From assembly GCF_023715225.1 (NCBI RefSeq), contig NZ_JAMBNS010000011.1, forward strand, positions 62,001-126,000: 64,000 nt of DNA, written 5' to 3'. The position numbers and the translations under genes were made by a program. The notes beneath the pieces were generated by a model that saw nothing but the letters and a program-made list of their open reading frames with translations, was not told where the DNA came from and did not search any database. This DNA is from Robertmurraya korlensis. Lineage in GTDB: Bacteria > Bacillota > Bacilli > Bacillales > Cytobacillaceae. Below, piece by piece: positions 8,759 to 18,276 of the stretch (position 1 is the stretch's first letter; each line of letters begins with the position of its first letter).

Positions 8759-9346
8759 ATGAACAAAAAAAATAAGACATTCCGAATGGTCCTATTAGGG
8801 ATGCTTTCTGCTATCATCATTATTCAAACGACCATCCCTTTTTTAGGATATATTCCGATGGGACCTCTTAGCTTGACGTTTATTCAGGTTACGGTCATTA
8901 TCGCAGCAATCGTCCTTGGAACGAAGGAAGGAGCTATTGTGGGAGGCATCTGGGGACTTATCACATTCATCAGAGCATTTGTCGCCCCTACAAGCGTAAT
9001 TGCACCCATTGTTTTCACGAATCCGCTTGTATCAATTTTACCTCGAATTTTAATTGGTGTAGTTGCAGCATTTGTGTTCCATAGATTACTCAGCGGGAAG
9101 CTCAATGAAACAGTAAGAATGAGCATTGCCGGAGTGCTAGGGTCTTTAACAAATACTGTTTTAGTACTTGGACTCATTTATTTATTTTATAGGGAGCCAT
9201 ATGCGAACTTTTTGAAGTTAGACATAGAGCAGCTCTTGCCTGCCCTACTTACCATTGTAGCCACTAATGGAATTACTGAAGCGATTCTTTCAGGTGTGTT
9301 GACGCCGATTATTTCAAAACCGTTAGTTAGATGGAGAAAAAAATAG
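8759..9346 (+). CDS. ECF transporter S component
   Basis: 195 residues, six hydrophobic spans. The SLTFIQVTVIIAAIVLG and GAIVGGIWGLITFIRAF patterns are those of the ECF_trnsprt S-component family (vitamin-binding membrane subunits that share an EcfAAT energising module encoded elsewhere). Sequence alone does not give the vitamin; pantothenate- or pyridoxine-type subunits look similar. ATG follows AAAAAGGAGTTTATTT. No riboswitch was recognised in the 98-bp leader. A terminator follows. Confidence 0.8.
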   Translation: MNKKNKTFRMVLLGMLSAIIIIQTTIPFLGYIPMGPLSLTFIQVTVIIAAIVLGTKEGAIVGGIWGLITFIRAFVAPTSVIAPIVFTNPLVSILPRILIGVVAAFVFHRLLSGKLNETVRMSIAGVLGSLTNTVLVLGLIYLFYREPYANFLKLDIEQLLPALLTIVATNGITEAILSGVLTPIISKPLVRWRKK

Positions 9347-9363
9347 AAACCTCTACTGCTTAA

Positions 9364-9410
9364 GGCTGTCGACAAACTAATGTGTTTTAAGTTTGTTGGC
9401 AGTCTTTTTG
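9364..9410 (+). terminator. Terminator after ECF S gene
   Basis: Stem CTGTCGACAAAC / GTTTGTTGGCAG then CTTTTTG. Confidence 0.75.
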
Positions 9411-9563
9411 TCCAAGTATCACTTTTTTTAAAAATAATGAACATTTTTTTCAGTTTTGTTCATTAATATACATATTCTTCTTAATTAACAATTGTAAGAA
9501 ACACATATACTTTTATACTAATAATAAATGAATAACAAATATGGAAAGTGAGGAATTTTTCAA

Positions 9564-10568
9564 ATGGAATATACCAAACTTGGTAACACGGGATTAGATG
9601 TATCTAGAATTTGCCTTGGTTGTATGGGTTTTGGCGTGAAGGAACGTTGGATGCATCCTTGGGTAATTGATGAAGAGAGCAGTCGCACAGTTATTAAAAA
9701 AGCTCTTGAGATGGGAATCAATTTTTTCGATACTGCAAACGTTTACTCAGATGGAACGAGTGAAGAATTTCTCGGACGTGCCCTTAAAGATTTTTCAAAC
9801 CGAGATGAAGTTGTCATTGCAACAAAGGTTTATTTCCCGTTAGGCAAAGATTTAAACAGCAAAGGTCCGAACAGTAAAGGATTATCCCGAAAACATATTA
9901 TGAGCGAAATTGATAAGAGCCTCAAACGACTTGGAACGGATTATGTAGATCTATACCAAATTCATCGATGGGATTACAACACCCCTATCGAAGAGACGAT
10001 GGAAGCCCTCCATGATCTAGTGAAGGCTGGAAAGGTAAGATACATAGGTGCATCTGCCATGTATTCATGGCAGTTTTTGAAGGCGTTACATGTAGCCGAG
10101 AAAAATGGGTGGACTAGATTTGTATCCATGCAAAATCACCTTAACCTCATCTACCGTGAGGAGGAACGGGAGATGCTGCCACTATGTAAAGAAGAAAAAA
10201 TTGGCGTAATTCCATATAGCCCTCTAGCATCAGGTAGATTAACTCGTGATTGGTCAGAAGACACTCTCCGTTCTGAAACGGATGCAACGCAAAAATCTAA
10301 GTACGGTTCAACAGAACATAACGACCGTTTTGTTGTCGAACGAGTTGCAGAATTAGCAGATAAACATGGTGTGCCAAGATCCCAAATCGCACTTGCTTGG
10401 CTGCTTCAGAAAGAACCAGTAACCGCTCCTATTATTGGTGCTACGAAAATTTCTCATCTTGAAGATTCGGTCGGTGCTTTAACGGTTAAGTTAACCACTG
10501 AAGAAGTTGGATATTTAGAAGAACCTTATGTTCCACATCCCGTGGTTGGTGCTTTAAGTTCGAAGTAA
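9564..10568 (+). CDS. Aldo/keto reductase
   Basis: 334 residues with the full AKR barrel. MEYTKLGNTGLDVSRICLG opens it, FFDTANVYSDGTSEEFLG holds the catalytic Asp and Tyr, VIATKVYF the Lys and YQIHRWD the His. SPLASGRLT and IIGATKISHLED are the NADPH-binding end. Overall it resembles the YrpG/IolS/YhdN-type enzymes of bacilli, which reduce aldehydes and ketones with NADPH. ATG follows AAAGTGAGGAATTTTTCAA. It is a single gene with its own terminator. Confidence 0.9.
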   Translation: MEYTKLGNTGLDVSRICLGCMGFGVKERWMHPWVIDEESSRTVIKKALEMGINFFDTANVYSDGTSEEFLGRALKDFSNRDEVVIATKVYFPLGKDLNSKGPNSKGLSRKHIMSEIDKSLKRLGTDYVDLYQIHRWDYNTPIEETMEALHDLVKAGKVRYIGASAMYSWQFLKALHVAEKNGWTRFVSMQNHLNLIYREEEREMLPLCKEEKIGVIPYSPLASGRLTRDWSEDTLRSETDATQKSKYGSTEHNDRFVVERVAELADKHGVPRSQIALAWLLQKEPVTAPIIGATKISHLEDSVGALTVKLTTEEVGYLEEPYVPHPVVGALSSK

Positions 10569-10594
10569 TATTGTTTCAGCTAGCTTTTCAAAAG

Positions 10595-10640
10595 TAAAAC
10601 CCTGATTTCCTACATAAAGCAGGAGATTAGGGTTTTATAT
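10595..10640 (+). terminator. Terminator after aldo/keto reductase gene
   Basis: Stem AAACCCTGATTTCCT / AGGAGATTAGGGTTT followed by TATAT; the minus side also ends in T, so it may work both ways. Confidence 0.7.
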
Positions 10641-10730
10641 GTTATTGGATTTTTAAAACCGTTGATAAGTTTTAACGTTAATTCTATTATTGTACGGGCT
10701 CCTTTATTTTTTGATTCCCTCTTCTTTCAA

Positions 10731-11198
10731 TTAAGTTAATTCTTTACGAAACCAAAATACAAACTTTTTTAAAATCCATAACAAAATAAAGTTAGCGCAT
10801 ACAGCTATGAACCAATTCCATTTCTTAAATTCAATTAATGACGTGAAATGTTCCACTATTGAAGTATAGGATGGAAGTGCTGCTGAAAAAATCAGGTAAT
10901 GTAAAATTCTTCTGTATAAACCCTTTTTCAAAGGATATAAGAGTATAAAAAATACCCCAAAAGAAGGTAACACTATATAGTGAAGAGAAAAACTCATTTT
11001 GGTTGCATTGTGAAATTCTCTAAAAGGAAACTCTACCAACTCAAAATGAACTTGAATAAATTCAAATATCCAAGCAAGAGTTTGACTCATTAATAAAGAG
11101 ATGTGGGCTTCTCTTAGCCTTTCCCTTGGAACATATTTAAGTAAGCAATATATTGAAATGACCCATGAAACTATGATTACAATAATTTCTTTAGTCAT
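10731..11198 (-). CDS. CBO0543-family membrane protein, copy 2
   Basis: 155 residues with about five hydrophobic spans. PRERLREA near residue 25 and FKKWNWF near the end are the conserved positions of the CBO0543 family known from Bacillaceae and clostridia. The function is unknown. The start codon overlaps the stop of the upstream paralogue by four bases (ATGA), so the two are translationally coupled. It is about a third identical by eye to that neighbour. Confidence 0.7.
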   Translation of the reverse strand: MTKEIIVIIVSWVISIYCLLKYVPRERLREAHISLLMSQTLAWIFEFIQVHFELVEFPFREFHNATKMSFSLHYIVLPSFGVFFILLYPLKKGLYRRILHYLIFSAALPSYTSIVEHFTSLIEFKKWNWFIAVCANFILLWILKKFVFWFRKELT

Positions 11199-11683
11199 GA
11201 TGAGACCACTGTCAATCTCTTTTTAAACCATTCATAATATTTATGATTTAAAAATAACGTAATTATTAAAGTAATAAGTGTCCAATACCATTTCCATTCA
11301 TCGTATTCCACGAGCCTAGTTGTCTTCTCTAAAATAACTTCCAATATGGTAAATATACTTGCAAATAGGAAGAAATATAGAAACTGACCAATTTTAGATA
11401 CGACTTTTGAATAATATAAGCTAAATACAACAGAGGTCATAGGGAATAAAAAGAATTCATACGTAAAACTAGCCTTATTATAATCATTTGCTTTTGCAAG
11501 TAGTTGAACAGGATATTTAATCCAACCCATTTCCACTGCAAGCAAACCCGCTGGCCATGTAATCATTCCCATAGATAAAAAAAGTACCCAAGCTTCTCTT
11601 GCTTTTTTCTTTGGAACCATTCTCAAGATTATTATCGTACTAGTAGAAATAATTCCTACTAAAATCCATCTATCTAATATCAT
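11195..11683 (-). CDS. CBO0543-family membrane protein, copy 1
   Basis: 162 residues, about five spans. PKKKAREAW and YDEWKWYW match the paralogue encoded directly downstream, which points to tandem duplication. The function is unknown. ATG is preceded by a weak site (TTCCAATGGTGATGCTTT). The 240-bp gap up to the permease terminator (11684-11846) shows nothing recognisable. Confidence 0.7.
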   Translation of the reverse strand: MILDRWILVGIISTSTIIILRMVPKKKAREAWVLFLSMGMITWPAGLLAVEMGWIKYPVQLLAKANDYNKASFTYEFFLFPMTSVVFSLYYSKVVSKIGQFLYFFLFASIFTILEVILEKTTRLVEYDEWKWYWTLITLIITLFLNHKYYEWFKKRLTVVSS

Positions 11684-11846
11684 AAAGCATCACCATTGGA
11701 AGAGACTTAAAGATAATTTATCCCAAGTGAGCTCTTTATATTCTTAATATCACCCCTTCTCCTTTTTCAATAATATCCTCTCTTCTAAAAACTCCACTAA
11801 AATCACCAAATTTAAAAAGAAGGAGCCTCAGTCAGAACCTGAAACA

Positions 11847-11875
11847 AAGCCGATGGATTACTCCATCGGCTTGTC
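11847..11875 (-). terminator. Terminator after SLC13 permease gene
   Basis: Stem AAGCCGATGGA / TCCATCGGCTT, followed on the minus strand by TTGTTTC; about 50 bp past the permease stop. Confidence 0.65.
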
Positions 11876-11921
11876 GCGAGACCTTTGCCCCATTAGATGG
11901 CAATGCCCTTCTATCATTTTA

Positions 11922-13205
11922 TCAGCTTACAGGGAACATAATCATAGCACCTATGCATAGCGCAAGAATACGGAATAAGTACATAGGTACGGAGAATAAC
12001 CAGAACTGTGGAAGCTTATATTTACCCATACCTAAAATCATAGCAGGCATACCATCGACTGGCATGTACCCTCCGTTCCATCCAGATATTACAACAGCAG
12101 TTGCAGCAGCAACAGGATTAAGTCCCAAACTCATGCTGGTAGCAATAGCAATTGGCGCAAAGATGAATACAGAACCCATATTGGAACCAGTAAAAGTAGC
12201 ACAGGTACTAGTTAGAAGTGCAAAGATAAAGATAAGAATGAATGGGCTTACATTATTGCCCAATGAATTCGCCACAACATCACCGATCATCACTGTGAAT
12301 CCTGAGTTAGCTAGAGCGTCAGCAACACCGATAACACCAGCCATCATAAGGATTACAGGTGCCCCCATATTATCTCGAACTTCTTTGAAATCAAGCACAT
12401 TGATCATTAGTAAGAATGCACCTGCAAGGCCAGGGATTACATAGGCAGCATTGCCTATCACACTCATTAACATCATACCAACAACACTAATGATAAATAC
12501 AGCGATGGTAGAGTATTCTTTCCACGCAGGCAAAATCTCAATCTCAGTCGTAGCCGCCACCTCATCATATTCAGAAGCTTCCGTAATTGGATGATCCGGT
12601 AGAAGACGATAAGCAATTAAACTCCATACCAAGAAACCAAGAGCCAGGATGAAATTGACTACAGCAAATTTCGACATTGACAGCCCACCGGTATAACCTG
12701 CCGTTTCCAGTACACTGACAGTAACACCATAGAAGAGTGCTACATTGAAAGGAAGTAAAGGGTGATTAGTAGCAAACCCCAAAGGCATCATCAATTTGGA
12801 TGTAGGCATTTTTTTATTGTAAGGGATAGTAGATATTAAGGATAAAATCAGTACATAATAACCAGTGGAACCAGACCCTACTAAACTGGCACCAAGCATG
12901 ACTACCACGAGCAAAAGAGCATAACTTTTATAACCGCCCTTATTTACCAAAGCGAGCATAGAGGACTGAACCTTTCCAATCAATCTAGTCTTCATTAGTC
13001 CCGCCATTACAACCATAAAGCCTGCGATCATGATAACGCTTGGGTTCACAAAGCCTGCGAAAGCCTCCTGAACAGTGGAAAGACCGACGACTACTAGCAA
13101 AAGGCAAGCAAGGATTGGTGGTGCGCCGAATGCCATTTTGTCTGACATAATCAATCCAATCATCAGGATTAAGATACCAAGGGCAAGAATCATTTCGATT
13201 GTCAT
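11922..13205 (-). CDS. SLC13/ion-transporter-superfamily permease
   Basis: 427 residues with 11-12 hydrophobic spans in two halves and a charged loop near residues 205-225. MIAGFMVVMAGLMKT, GSGSTGYYVLILSLI, and in the second half TSTCATFTGSNMGSVF with ISGWNGGYMPVDGMPAMI, resemble DASS/CitMHS-type carboxylate carriers. It is the last gene of the acid-sugar cluster, so it most likely imports that acid. The substrate is unknown. ATG follows GGAGAAACAAAAA. A large inverted repeat lies between it and the upstream BNR gene. Confidence 0.8.
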   Translation of the reverse strand: MTIEMILALGILILMIGLIMSDKMAFGAPPILACLLLVVVGLSTVQEAFAGFVNPSVIMIAGFMVVMAGLMKTRLIGKVQSSMLALVNKGGYKSYALLLVVVMLGASLVGSGSTGYYVLILSLISTIPYNKKMPTSKLMMPLGFATNHPLLPFNVALFYGVTVSVLETAGYTGGLSMSKFAVVNFILALGFLVWSLIAYRLLPDHPITEASEYDEVAATTEIEILPAWKEYSTIAVFIISVVGMMLMSVIGNAAYVIPGLAGAFLLMINVLDFKEVRDNMGAPVILMMAGVIGVADALANSGFTVMIGDVVANSLGNNVSPFILIFIFALLTSTCATFTGSNMGSVFIFAPIAIATSMSLGLNPVAAATAVVISGWNGGYMPVDGMPAMILGMGKYKLPQFWLFSVPMYLFRILALCIGAMIMFPVS

Positions 13206-13228
13206 TTTTTGTTTCTCCTCTCTCTTTC

Positions 13229-13266
13229 AAAACCAAGTTAACTAGATATTTAGTTAACTTGGTTTT
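13229..13266 (-). terminator. 16-bp inverted repeat before the permease gene
   Basis: AAAACCAAGTTAACTA / TAGTTAACTTGGTTTT with a 6-base loop. It ends the BNR gene transcript on the minus strand (TTTT only), so it may be a partial terminator that lowers permease expression. A protein operator is also possible. Confidence 0.5.
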
Positions 13267-13311
13267 ATCCCAAAGTGGCTATCAAAATACAATTATGCGA
13301 TAACTTGATAT

Positions 13312-14478
13312 CTAACTTATTTCTCCAGATGTAGGATTGTAAACCCCTTCATTTTCACGCTTTTCACCATAGATATCTTCAACTGAAAAACTATTATATT
13401 TCACACATATTCTATTCTTATATGCGTATACTAAATGCAAATGTCCTTCCGTATCTTGATAAATAGTAGGATATTCAAATTGTGAATTATTCGTTTTATT
13501 CTCTGCTCCAATGAAACCTTCTGCATGTTCAATAATTCGGCCGATTGGCCAAGTATTTCCGCCATCTTCAGACACCGAAACCACTACCGGGTTTCTTAAT
13601 CCTGGCCAAGCTACTTTCCCTTTTTCAGGATTATTAGCAGAGTTTGCATTATACGCTATAGCAATTGCACCGTTATCCAGTTTGATTGCACTTATACTTG
13701 AATTATTATTTGGTAAGACGGTTGGCTCAGGCACTGTCCAAGAATCTCCATTATCCGTTGACTCACTTCTATAAATATAATCCGCAAATCTACTTCTCAT
13801 AAATGCCACTAAATGACCATCTTCTAATTCAATCACATTAGCATGAACTCGTCCGTTACTATCAGGCATGCGTACTTCTTTCCATGTTAGTCCTTCATCA
13901 TCTGACACTTGAAATACTGTAGGATCATTTGTAAGACCTAGTTCTGAATCTTCACATACCCACGTGCTAAATATCCATCTACCATTACTTAATACTTGAA
14001 TCGTTTGTCGAACAAATGTACCTGGCTTGCTAAATAATACTTCTGGTTCAGTCCAATTTTCACCGTTGTCGTATGTTTTCTGATATTTAATAATGGACGT
14101 AAACTGCATATTATCTTTATCCGGTCGTCGACCTTCCTGAGAAGTATATATTAACCATACTGATTGATCAGGAGCCTGGAAAAATGATGGGTTTTGCTCA
14201 CTACGTGTATCATCCTGAGAGACAATCTTCGGTTCATTCCACTCCCCCGATTCATGACTAAATTTTGATAAAACAATTGAAATATCGGGACTGCCTTCAA
14301 ATGAACCTGCAAACCATGCACATAATAAATCTCCATTGTCTAACTTAGTAATAGTTGGTGCATGTGCGGTTGGAAAAGGACCAGATGGAATTAAAGAAAA
14401 ATCAATATTTGTATATTCATCATGATATAATTTTCCGTTTGGAATGGACTTGTTAATGACTAATTTATTATTACTCAT
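13312..14478 (-). CDS. Cytoplasmic BNR/sialidase-fold protein
   Basis: 388 residues with no signal peptide. At least four Asp-box turns are visible: TYDNGENW, SDDEGLTW, STDNGDSW and SEDGGNTW. PTAHAPTI with LLCAWFAG at the start and QFEYPTIYQ near the end match the BNR_2 sialidase family. True sialidases carry an Arg triad and a Tyr/Glu pair that I cannot place with confidence. The Asp-boxes only show the beta-propeller. Inside an acid-sugar cluster it is more likely a glycosidase, lyase or lactonase acting on an imported substrate. The GTG-initiated longer frame (14496) lacks a site; ATG 14478 follows GGGTGATTAGT. Confidence 0.75.
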   Translation of the reverse strand: MSNNKLVINKSIPNGKLYHDEYTNIDFSLIPSGPFPTAHAPTITKLDNGDLLCAWFAGSFEGSPDISIVLSKFSHESGEWNEPKIVSQDDTRSEQNPSFFQAPDQSVWLIYTSQEGRRPDKDNMQFTSIIKYQKTYDNGENWTEPEVLFSKPGTFVRQTIQVLSNGRWIFSTWVCEDSELGLTNDPTVFQVSDDEGLTWKEVRMPDSNGRVHANVIELEDGHLVAFMRSRFADYIYRSESTDNGDSWTVPEPTVLPNNNSSISAIKLDNGAIAIAYNANSANNPEKGKVAWPGLRNPVVVSVSEDGGNTWPIGRIIEHAEGFIGAENKTNNSQFEYPTIYQDTEGHLHLVYAYKNRICVKYNSFSVEDIYGEKRENEGVYNPTSGEIS

Positions 14479-14607
14479 ACTAATCACCCTAATCACCTTA
14501 ACTTTCTAATTAAATTTTTATCAAAATATATATCTCTGGGAACTTCTCAAAATAGCTCTCTACAATAAGTAAGGGGTTACATTTTTCGAATATACTTTCC
14601 CTTTTGA

Positions 14608-14640
14608 AAAGCTTGGACCTGAGATTTCAGGTCCTATCCT
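14608..14640 (-). terminator. Weak terminator after pdxA2
   Basis: Stem GGACCTGA / TCAGGTCC with GCTTTT on the minus side. It lies in the 290-bp gap between pdxA2 and the BNR gene, so the BNR gene may have its own promoter. None was recognised. Confidence 0.4.
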
Positions 14641-14771
14641 TATGGTCTGTGTTTTCTCGGGGAACTTAAAAATATTCCTGAGTGTTAACTGCCCGAATGA
14701 CCCTTAATCCATTCACACTACACGAGGAATTTTTCTTTAAGCCCCCTTAAAACTCTTTTTACATCAGATTC

Positions 14772-15779
14772 TTAATTGAAAACTTCTTTTGGAGACAAAT
14801 CAGCAGCAGATTGGATGGCTGCAAGCATACTTCTTTCATCAGCTATATTTTTACCGGCAATATCAAATGCAGTGCCATGGTCTACAGAGGTGCGAATCAC
14901 ACCACCATTTAAACCAACCGTGATATTAACCCCCTCTTCCAAACCTAATACCTTAATTGGCACATGGCCTTGATCATGATAACAGGCAACAACCAGATCA
15001 AAATCACCACGAACCGCTCGGAAAAAGACGGTATCTGCAGGGTGTGGACCGCTTACATTTATTGCTTCAGCCATGGCTTGCTCAATTCCTGGAACTAGTT
15101 TTTCTTCCTCTTCCCCTTCTCCAAACAAGCCATTTTCACCCGCATGTGGGTTAATTCCGCAAACCGCGATTCTTGGATTTGTATAGCCTGCACGTGTTAA
15201 TGTTTCGTGGGCAAGCTTCACCACTTTATACGTCCGTTCTGGAGTAATAGACTGAACCGCTTTAATCAGGCCAACATGTGTGGTCAAATGAATGACCTTT
15301 AATTTGGGTGAAGATAACATCATCGAATAATCCACCGTTTCCGTTAATTCTGCAAGGATTTCGGTATGTCCTGGATATAGATGTCCTCCCTTGTGGAGGG
15401 CTTCTTTATTTAATGGCGCAGTACAGATCGATTGAATCTCCTTATTCTTCGCCAGTTCAACTGCCGTCTTTAAATATTGAAAGGCAGCATCTCCTGCTTG
15501 TGGTGATAATTCTCCAAAAGGCAGGTCAGCAGGTAGTAAATCCAGATCAATACAATCAATTCTACCAAATTCAAATTTGCTTTCAGTCACAGATGCAACC
15601 GCCGCAACGGTTAATGATGATTGAGTGATACGAATCGCTCTTTCGATCATTTTCGCATCACCAATCACAACTGGTCTACATATTTCGTAAACAGATGGAT
15701 GGCTCAAGGCTTTCACGATGATCTCAGGACCCACTCCTGCGGCGTCGCCCATGGTAATCCCTATAATCGGTTTCATCAT
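14772..15779 (-). CDS. pdxA2: PdxA2-type 4-phospho-acid dehydrogenase
   Basis: About 335 residues. ITMGDAAGVGPEI at the start, YPGHTEILAELT and CYHDQGHVPIKVLG (metal-binding His) and a C-terminal TSVDHGTAFDIAGK are the PdxA family marks. In the DUF1537 pathway for D-threonate described by Zhang and colleagues, PdxA2 oxidises and decarboxylates the 4-phosphate to dihydroxyacetone phosphate. The pairing with a DUF1537 kinase directly upstream makes that role more likely than pyridoxine synthesis. A start at 15791 is possible, but ATG 15779 follows GGGAGGAATT. The gene begins inside the end of the kinase gene (coupled translation). Confidence 0.85.
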   Translation of the reverse strand: MMKPIIGITMGDAAGVGPEIIVKALSHPSVYEICRPVVIGDAKMIERAIRITQSSLTVAAVASVTESKFEFGRIDCIDLDLLPADLPFGELSPQAGDAAFQYLKTAVELAKNKEIQSICTAPLNKEALHKGGHLYPGHTEILAELTETVDYSMMLSSPKLKVIHLTTHVGLIKAVQSITPERTYKVVKLAHETLTRAGYTNPRIAVCGINPHAGENGLFGEGEEEEKLVPGIEQAMAEAINVSGPHPADTVFFRAVRGDFDLVVACYHDQGHVPIKVLGLEEGVNITVGLNGGVIRTSVDHGTAFDIAGKNIADERSMLAAIQSAADLSPKEVFN

Positions 15780-17058
15780 AATTCCTCCCATGAAGTTTAT
15801 AAACGGCTTTCAACATGACTTCCTTTGAGCCAAAGTTCCCAGCCTTAGTGACAATAAATAACTCTTTGTCTGTGAATACCCGACCAAGCGGGATACCGGA
15901 TTCTACTTCGTCCAGTAAAATAAATTCATACGCATTTAATTGAAGGAACACTTGCTGAGCGGTATCTCCTCCAGTTAAAAATAGATACTTTAAATCATGA
16001 ACACAGATCATTTCTGCCGCAAATTCACCTAATACCATTGAAATGATATTACTGATTTTAACCGCATCGTATCCCAGTTGCTCTCCGATTTTACGAGTTT
16101 CAATCACATTATTCGAAGAGTATAACACTACATTTTTCCCTTGCAAAAAGGCCTCTTTAGCCCCAGACAGAATTCGCGTTAATTCCCTAGCTTTTACATC
16201 TTCATCCAGCAAAACTTTTGCCGAATCCATTTCCAGTCCAACCGTATCCGAATAGTTCAAAAGATGCTGCAACTGGGACCTCCCTGTTGCACTAACACTG
16301 CCAACAACCAAGAGAACAGGTTCATGATGAACAGGCAAAGGAATCGTTTTTGGGACTTGTCTCATCCCATAAGTCTCCGGTAAATAATTCATTAAACCGG
16401 CAGAACCCACCCAAACGACGGAGAAATTGGTCTGGTGAATCAACTCTACTAACTTTCTCAAATCAGACTCTTGAGCAGAATCAACCGTAATATAAGAGAT
16501 CCTATTTTTCTTACATGAAGCTAGTTTATCCATGATCGTGTCATACCCTTGATGGATCTCTTGAAATGTAATATGCTCTACCTTCCGCTTCGATTGATTC
16601 TCTATTAATCTTTTAATCTCTGAATCCCTGACAGGTGTTTTTGGATCTTTTGCCACCTCTGTATTCTCCAATTTAACGGAGTTCAGATAATGAACCCCAT
16701 TGATGACTTTACGCCCATTCACCGGAAAGGCAGGGGCAATAATCACGAAATCCGGGGAAAAAGAATCATAGATGGCATTGATTTCCTCACCAATATTTCC
16801 CCTCATGGTTGAATCAATCTTTTTATAGATCAGGTCAATTGGACCGGATTTTATCGTGTCACATACCTTTTTCACTCTTTCGTAAGCCTCAACCTCGCTT
16901 ACAGAGCGACTATCTGTATTGTAGATAACTGCATCATAATCATTAACTTCCTTAGAATTTTCTTGTACCACAACGGAAACCTTTAAACCAAAACGGACTA
17001 ATTGCCCCCCACAATCACTTGCCCCCGTTAAATCATCCGAAATGACTGATATTTTCAT
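15724..17058 (-). CDS. DUF1537 four-carbon acid sugar kinase
   Basis: 444 residues. MKISVISDDLTGASDCGGQL is the N-terminal acid-sugar binding motif of the DUF1537/OtnK-DtnK family, IYKKIDSTMRGN is the next conserved block, and LFLTGGDTAQQVF with GNFGSKEV is the C-terminal nucleotide-binding end. It should phosphorylate an aldonic acid such as threonate or erythronate at C4. The basic tail (GRRRRSGS) arises where the gene overlaps pdxA2 by about 56 bp. The start lies 9 bp after the dehydrogenase stop and has a weak ribosome site, so it depends on upstream translation. Confidence 0.87.
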   Translation of the reverse strand: MKISVISDDLTGASDCGGQLVRFGLKVSVVVQENSKEVNDYDAVIYNTDSRSVSEVEAYERVKKVCDTIKSGPIDLIYKKIDSTMRGNIGEEINAIYDSFSPDFVIIAPAFPVNGRKVINGVHYLNSVKLENTEVAKDPKTPVRDSEIKRLIENQSKRKVEHITFQEIHQGYDTIMDKLASCKKNRISYITVDSAQESDLRKLVELIHQTNFSVVWVGSAGLMNYLPETYGMRQVPKTIPLPVHHEPVLLVVGSVSATGRSQLQHLLNYSDTVGLEMDSAKVLLDEDVKARELTRILSGAKEAFLQGKNVVLYSSNNVIETRKIGEQLGYDAVKISNIISMVLGEFAAEMICVHDLKYLFLTGGDTAQQVFLQLNAYEFILLDEVESGIPLGRVFTDKELFIVTKAGNFGSKEVMLKAVYKLHGRNYDETDYRDYHGRRRRSGS

Positions 17059-17067
17059 GATCTGGCG

Positions 17068-18237
17068 TTATAGCAGCTGGCGATAAATCGCTTCAATATC
17101 TGCTAAACTCAATTTCTTCGGATTATTATTTAATAAACGGGTGACTTGTGAGGCTGACACAGAAATTTCCGGTACTTCTCCTTCTTTAACACCATAGGTT
17201 TTAAGATCTTGAGGGATTTCTAACACATTGGTCCACTCAATGATTTTCTCCACCACTTTTTCTGCCAATTCGCTATTTGAAAGGCCCTGAACACTGATTC
17301 CCATAGGCTCAGCAACTAAAGCCAATCGGTCCGTTATTGCATCCATATTGTATTTCATGACATGTGGAAGGAGCATAGAATTTGCCACACCATGAGGAAT
17401 TTTATATTTTCCTCCTAATGGATAGGCCAACGCATGTACGGCTGCAGTACCTGCACTCGTTAATGCCATCCCGCCATACATGGACCCGACTAGCATTTTT
17501 TCTCTTGCCTCGATCGATTCTCCATTTTGATACGCTTCCACAATGCTCGAAGAGATTAACCTGATCGACTCTAACGCAAACATATCACTGATCGGATTTG
17601 CCTTTATTGAAATAAAGGATTCTAAAGAATGGGTAAAAGCATCCATCCCGGTTGCCGCGGTGATTGGCTTCGGTAATTTCACTGTGAGAATAGGATCAAG
17701 AATAACAAGTGTTGGAAGTAAATATTTGCTTACAATACCTACCTTTAATTCTTGGTCCGGCAGGGTTACAATCGCATTTGGAGTGACCTCTGCACCTGTT
17801 CCGGAGGTTGTTGGAATCAAAATCGTTGGGATCCCTGGATTCGCCACAAGGTCAGTTCCCAATAATTGTTCCACCGAAGCATCATTGGTTTTTAACACGG
17901 AGAGAATTTTTGTCGTATCAAGCACACTGCCTCCGCCAATACCAATCAATACATCATAATTCTTACTCACCGTTGCTTCAAATACTTGTTCAATGTTTTC
18001 TAATGTCGGTTCTGGCAGAATGTTCGTATTCGTATCAACCGAAATCCCTTTTGCCTCCAATTGGCTAACTATTTGTTCGACAAAGCCCAAATCCACCATC
18101 GGCGGCTGTGTAATGATCAGTGCTGATTTAACCTCCACTCCCAGTAAATTCAACTTTTCTCCGAGCAATTGGAGTGAGTTTGGTCCTGCTACAATATTCT
18201 GTGCGGTTTGAAATTGATAAATCGTTTGCATTTCCAT
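17068..18237 (-). CDS. Iron-containing alcohol dehydrogenase
   Basis: 389 residues. GIGGGSVLDTTK is the nucleotide-binding loop; ATGMDAFTHSLESF, AAVHALAYPLGG and KIPHGVANSMLLPHVMKYN supply the Asp and three His metal ligands of the Fe-ADH family. It resembles lactaldehyde/butanol dehydrogenase-type members. Within the cluster it may oxidise the incoming alcohol acid or reduce the aldehyde released by the aldolase. Either ATG 18237 or ATG 18231 can start; AAAGGTGG fits the second better. A gap of 39 bp separates it from the aldolase gene. Confidence 0.87.
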   Translation of the reverse strand: MEMQTIYQFQTAQNIVAGPNSLQLLGEKLNLLGVEVKSALIITQPPMVDLGFVEQIVSQLEAKGISVDTNTNILPEPTLENIEQVFEATVSKNYDVLIGIGGGSVLDTTKILSVLKTNDASVEQLLGTDLVANPGIPTILIPTTSGTGAEVTPNAIVTLPDQELKVGIVSKYLLPTLVILDPILTVKLPKPITAATGMDAFTHSLESFISIKANPISDMFALESIRLISSSIVEAYQNGESIEAREKMLVGSMYGGMALTSAGTAAVHALAYPLGGKYKIPHGVANSMLLPHVMKYNMDAITDRLALVAEPMGISVQGLSNSELAEKVVEKIIEWTNVLEIPQDLKTYGVKEGEVPEISVSASQVTRLLNNNPKKLSLADIEAIYRQLL

Positions 18238-18276
18238 CCACCTTTCTAATTCTGTTATGTTGTGATTGACCGATCG

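Noticed and set aside
13312-14478. Secreted true sialidase
   Set aside because: No signal peptide, and the Arg triad could not be placed; only the Asp-box propeller is certain.
14772-15779. Vitamin B6 biosynthesis PdxA
   Set aside because: It is translationally coupled to a DUF1537 kinase inside a catabolic cluster, which fits PdxA2.
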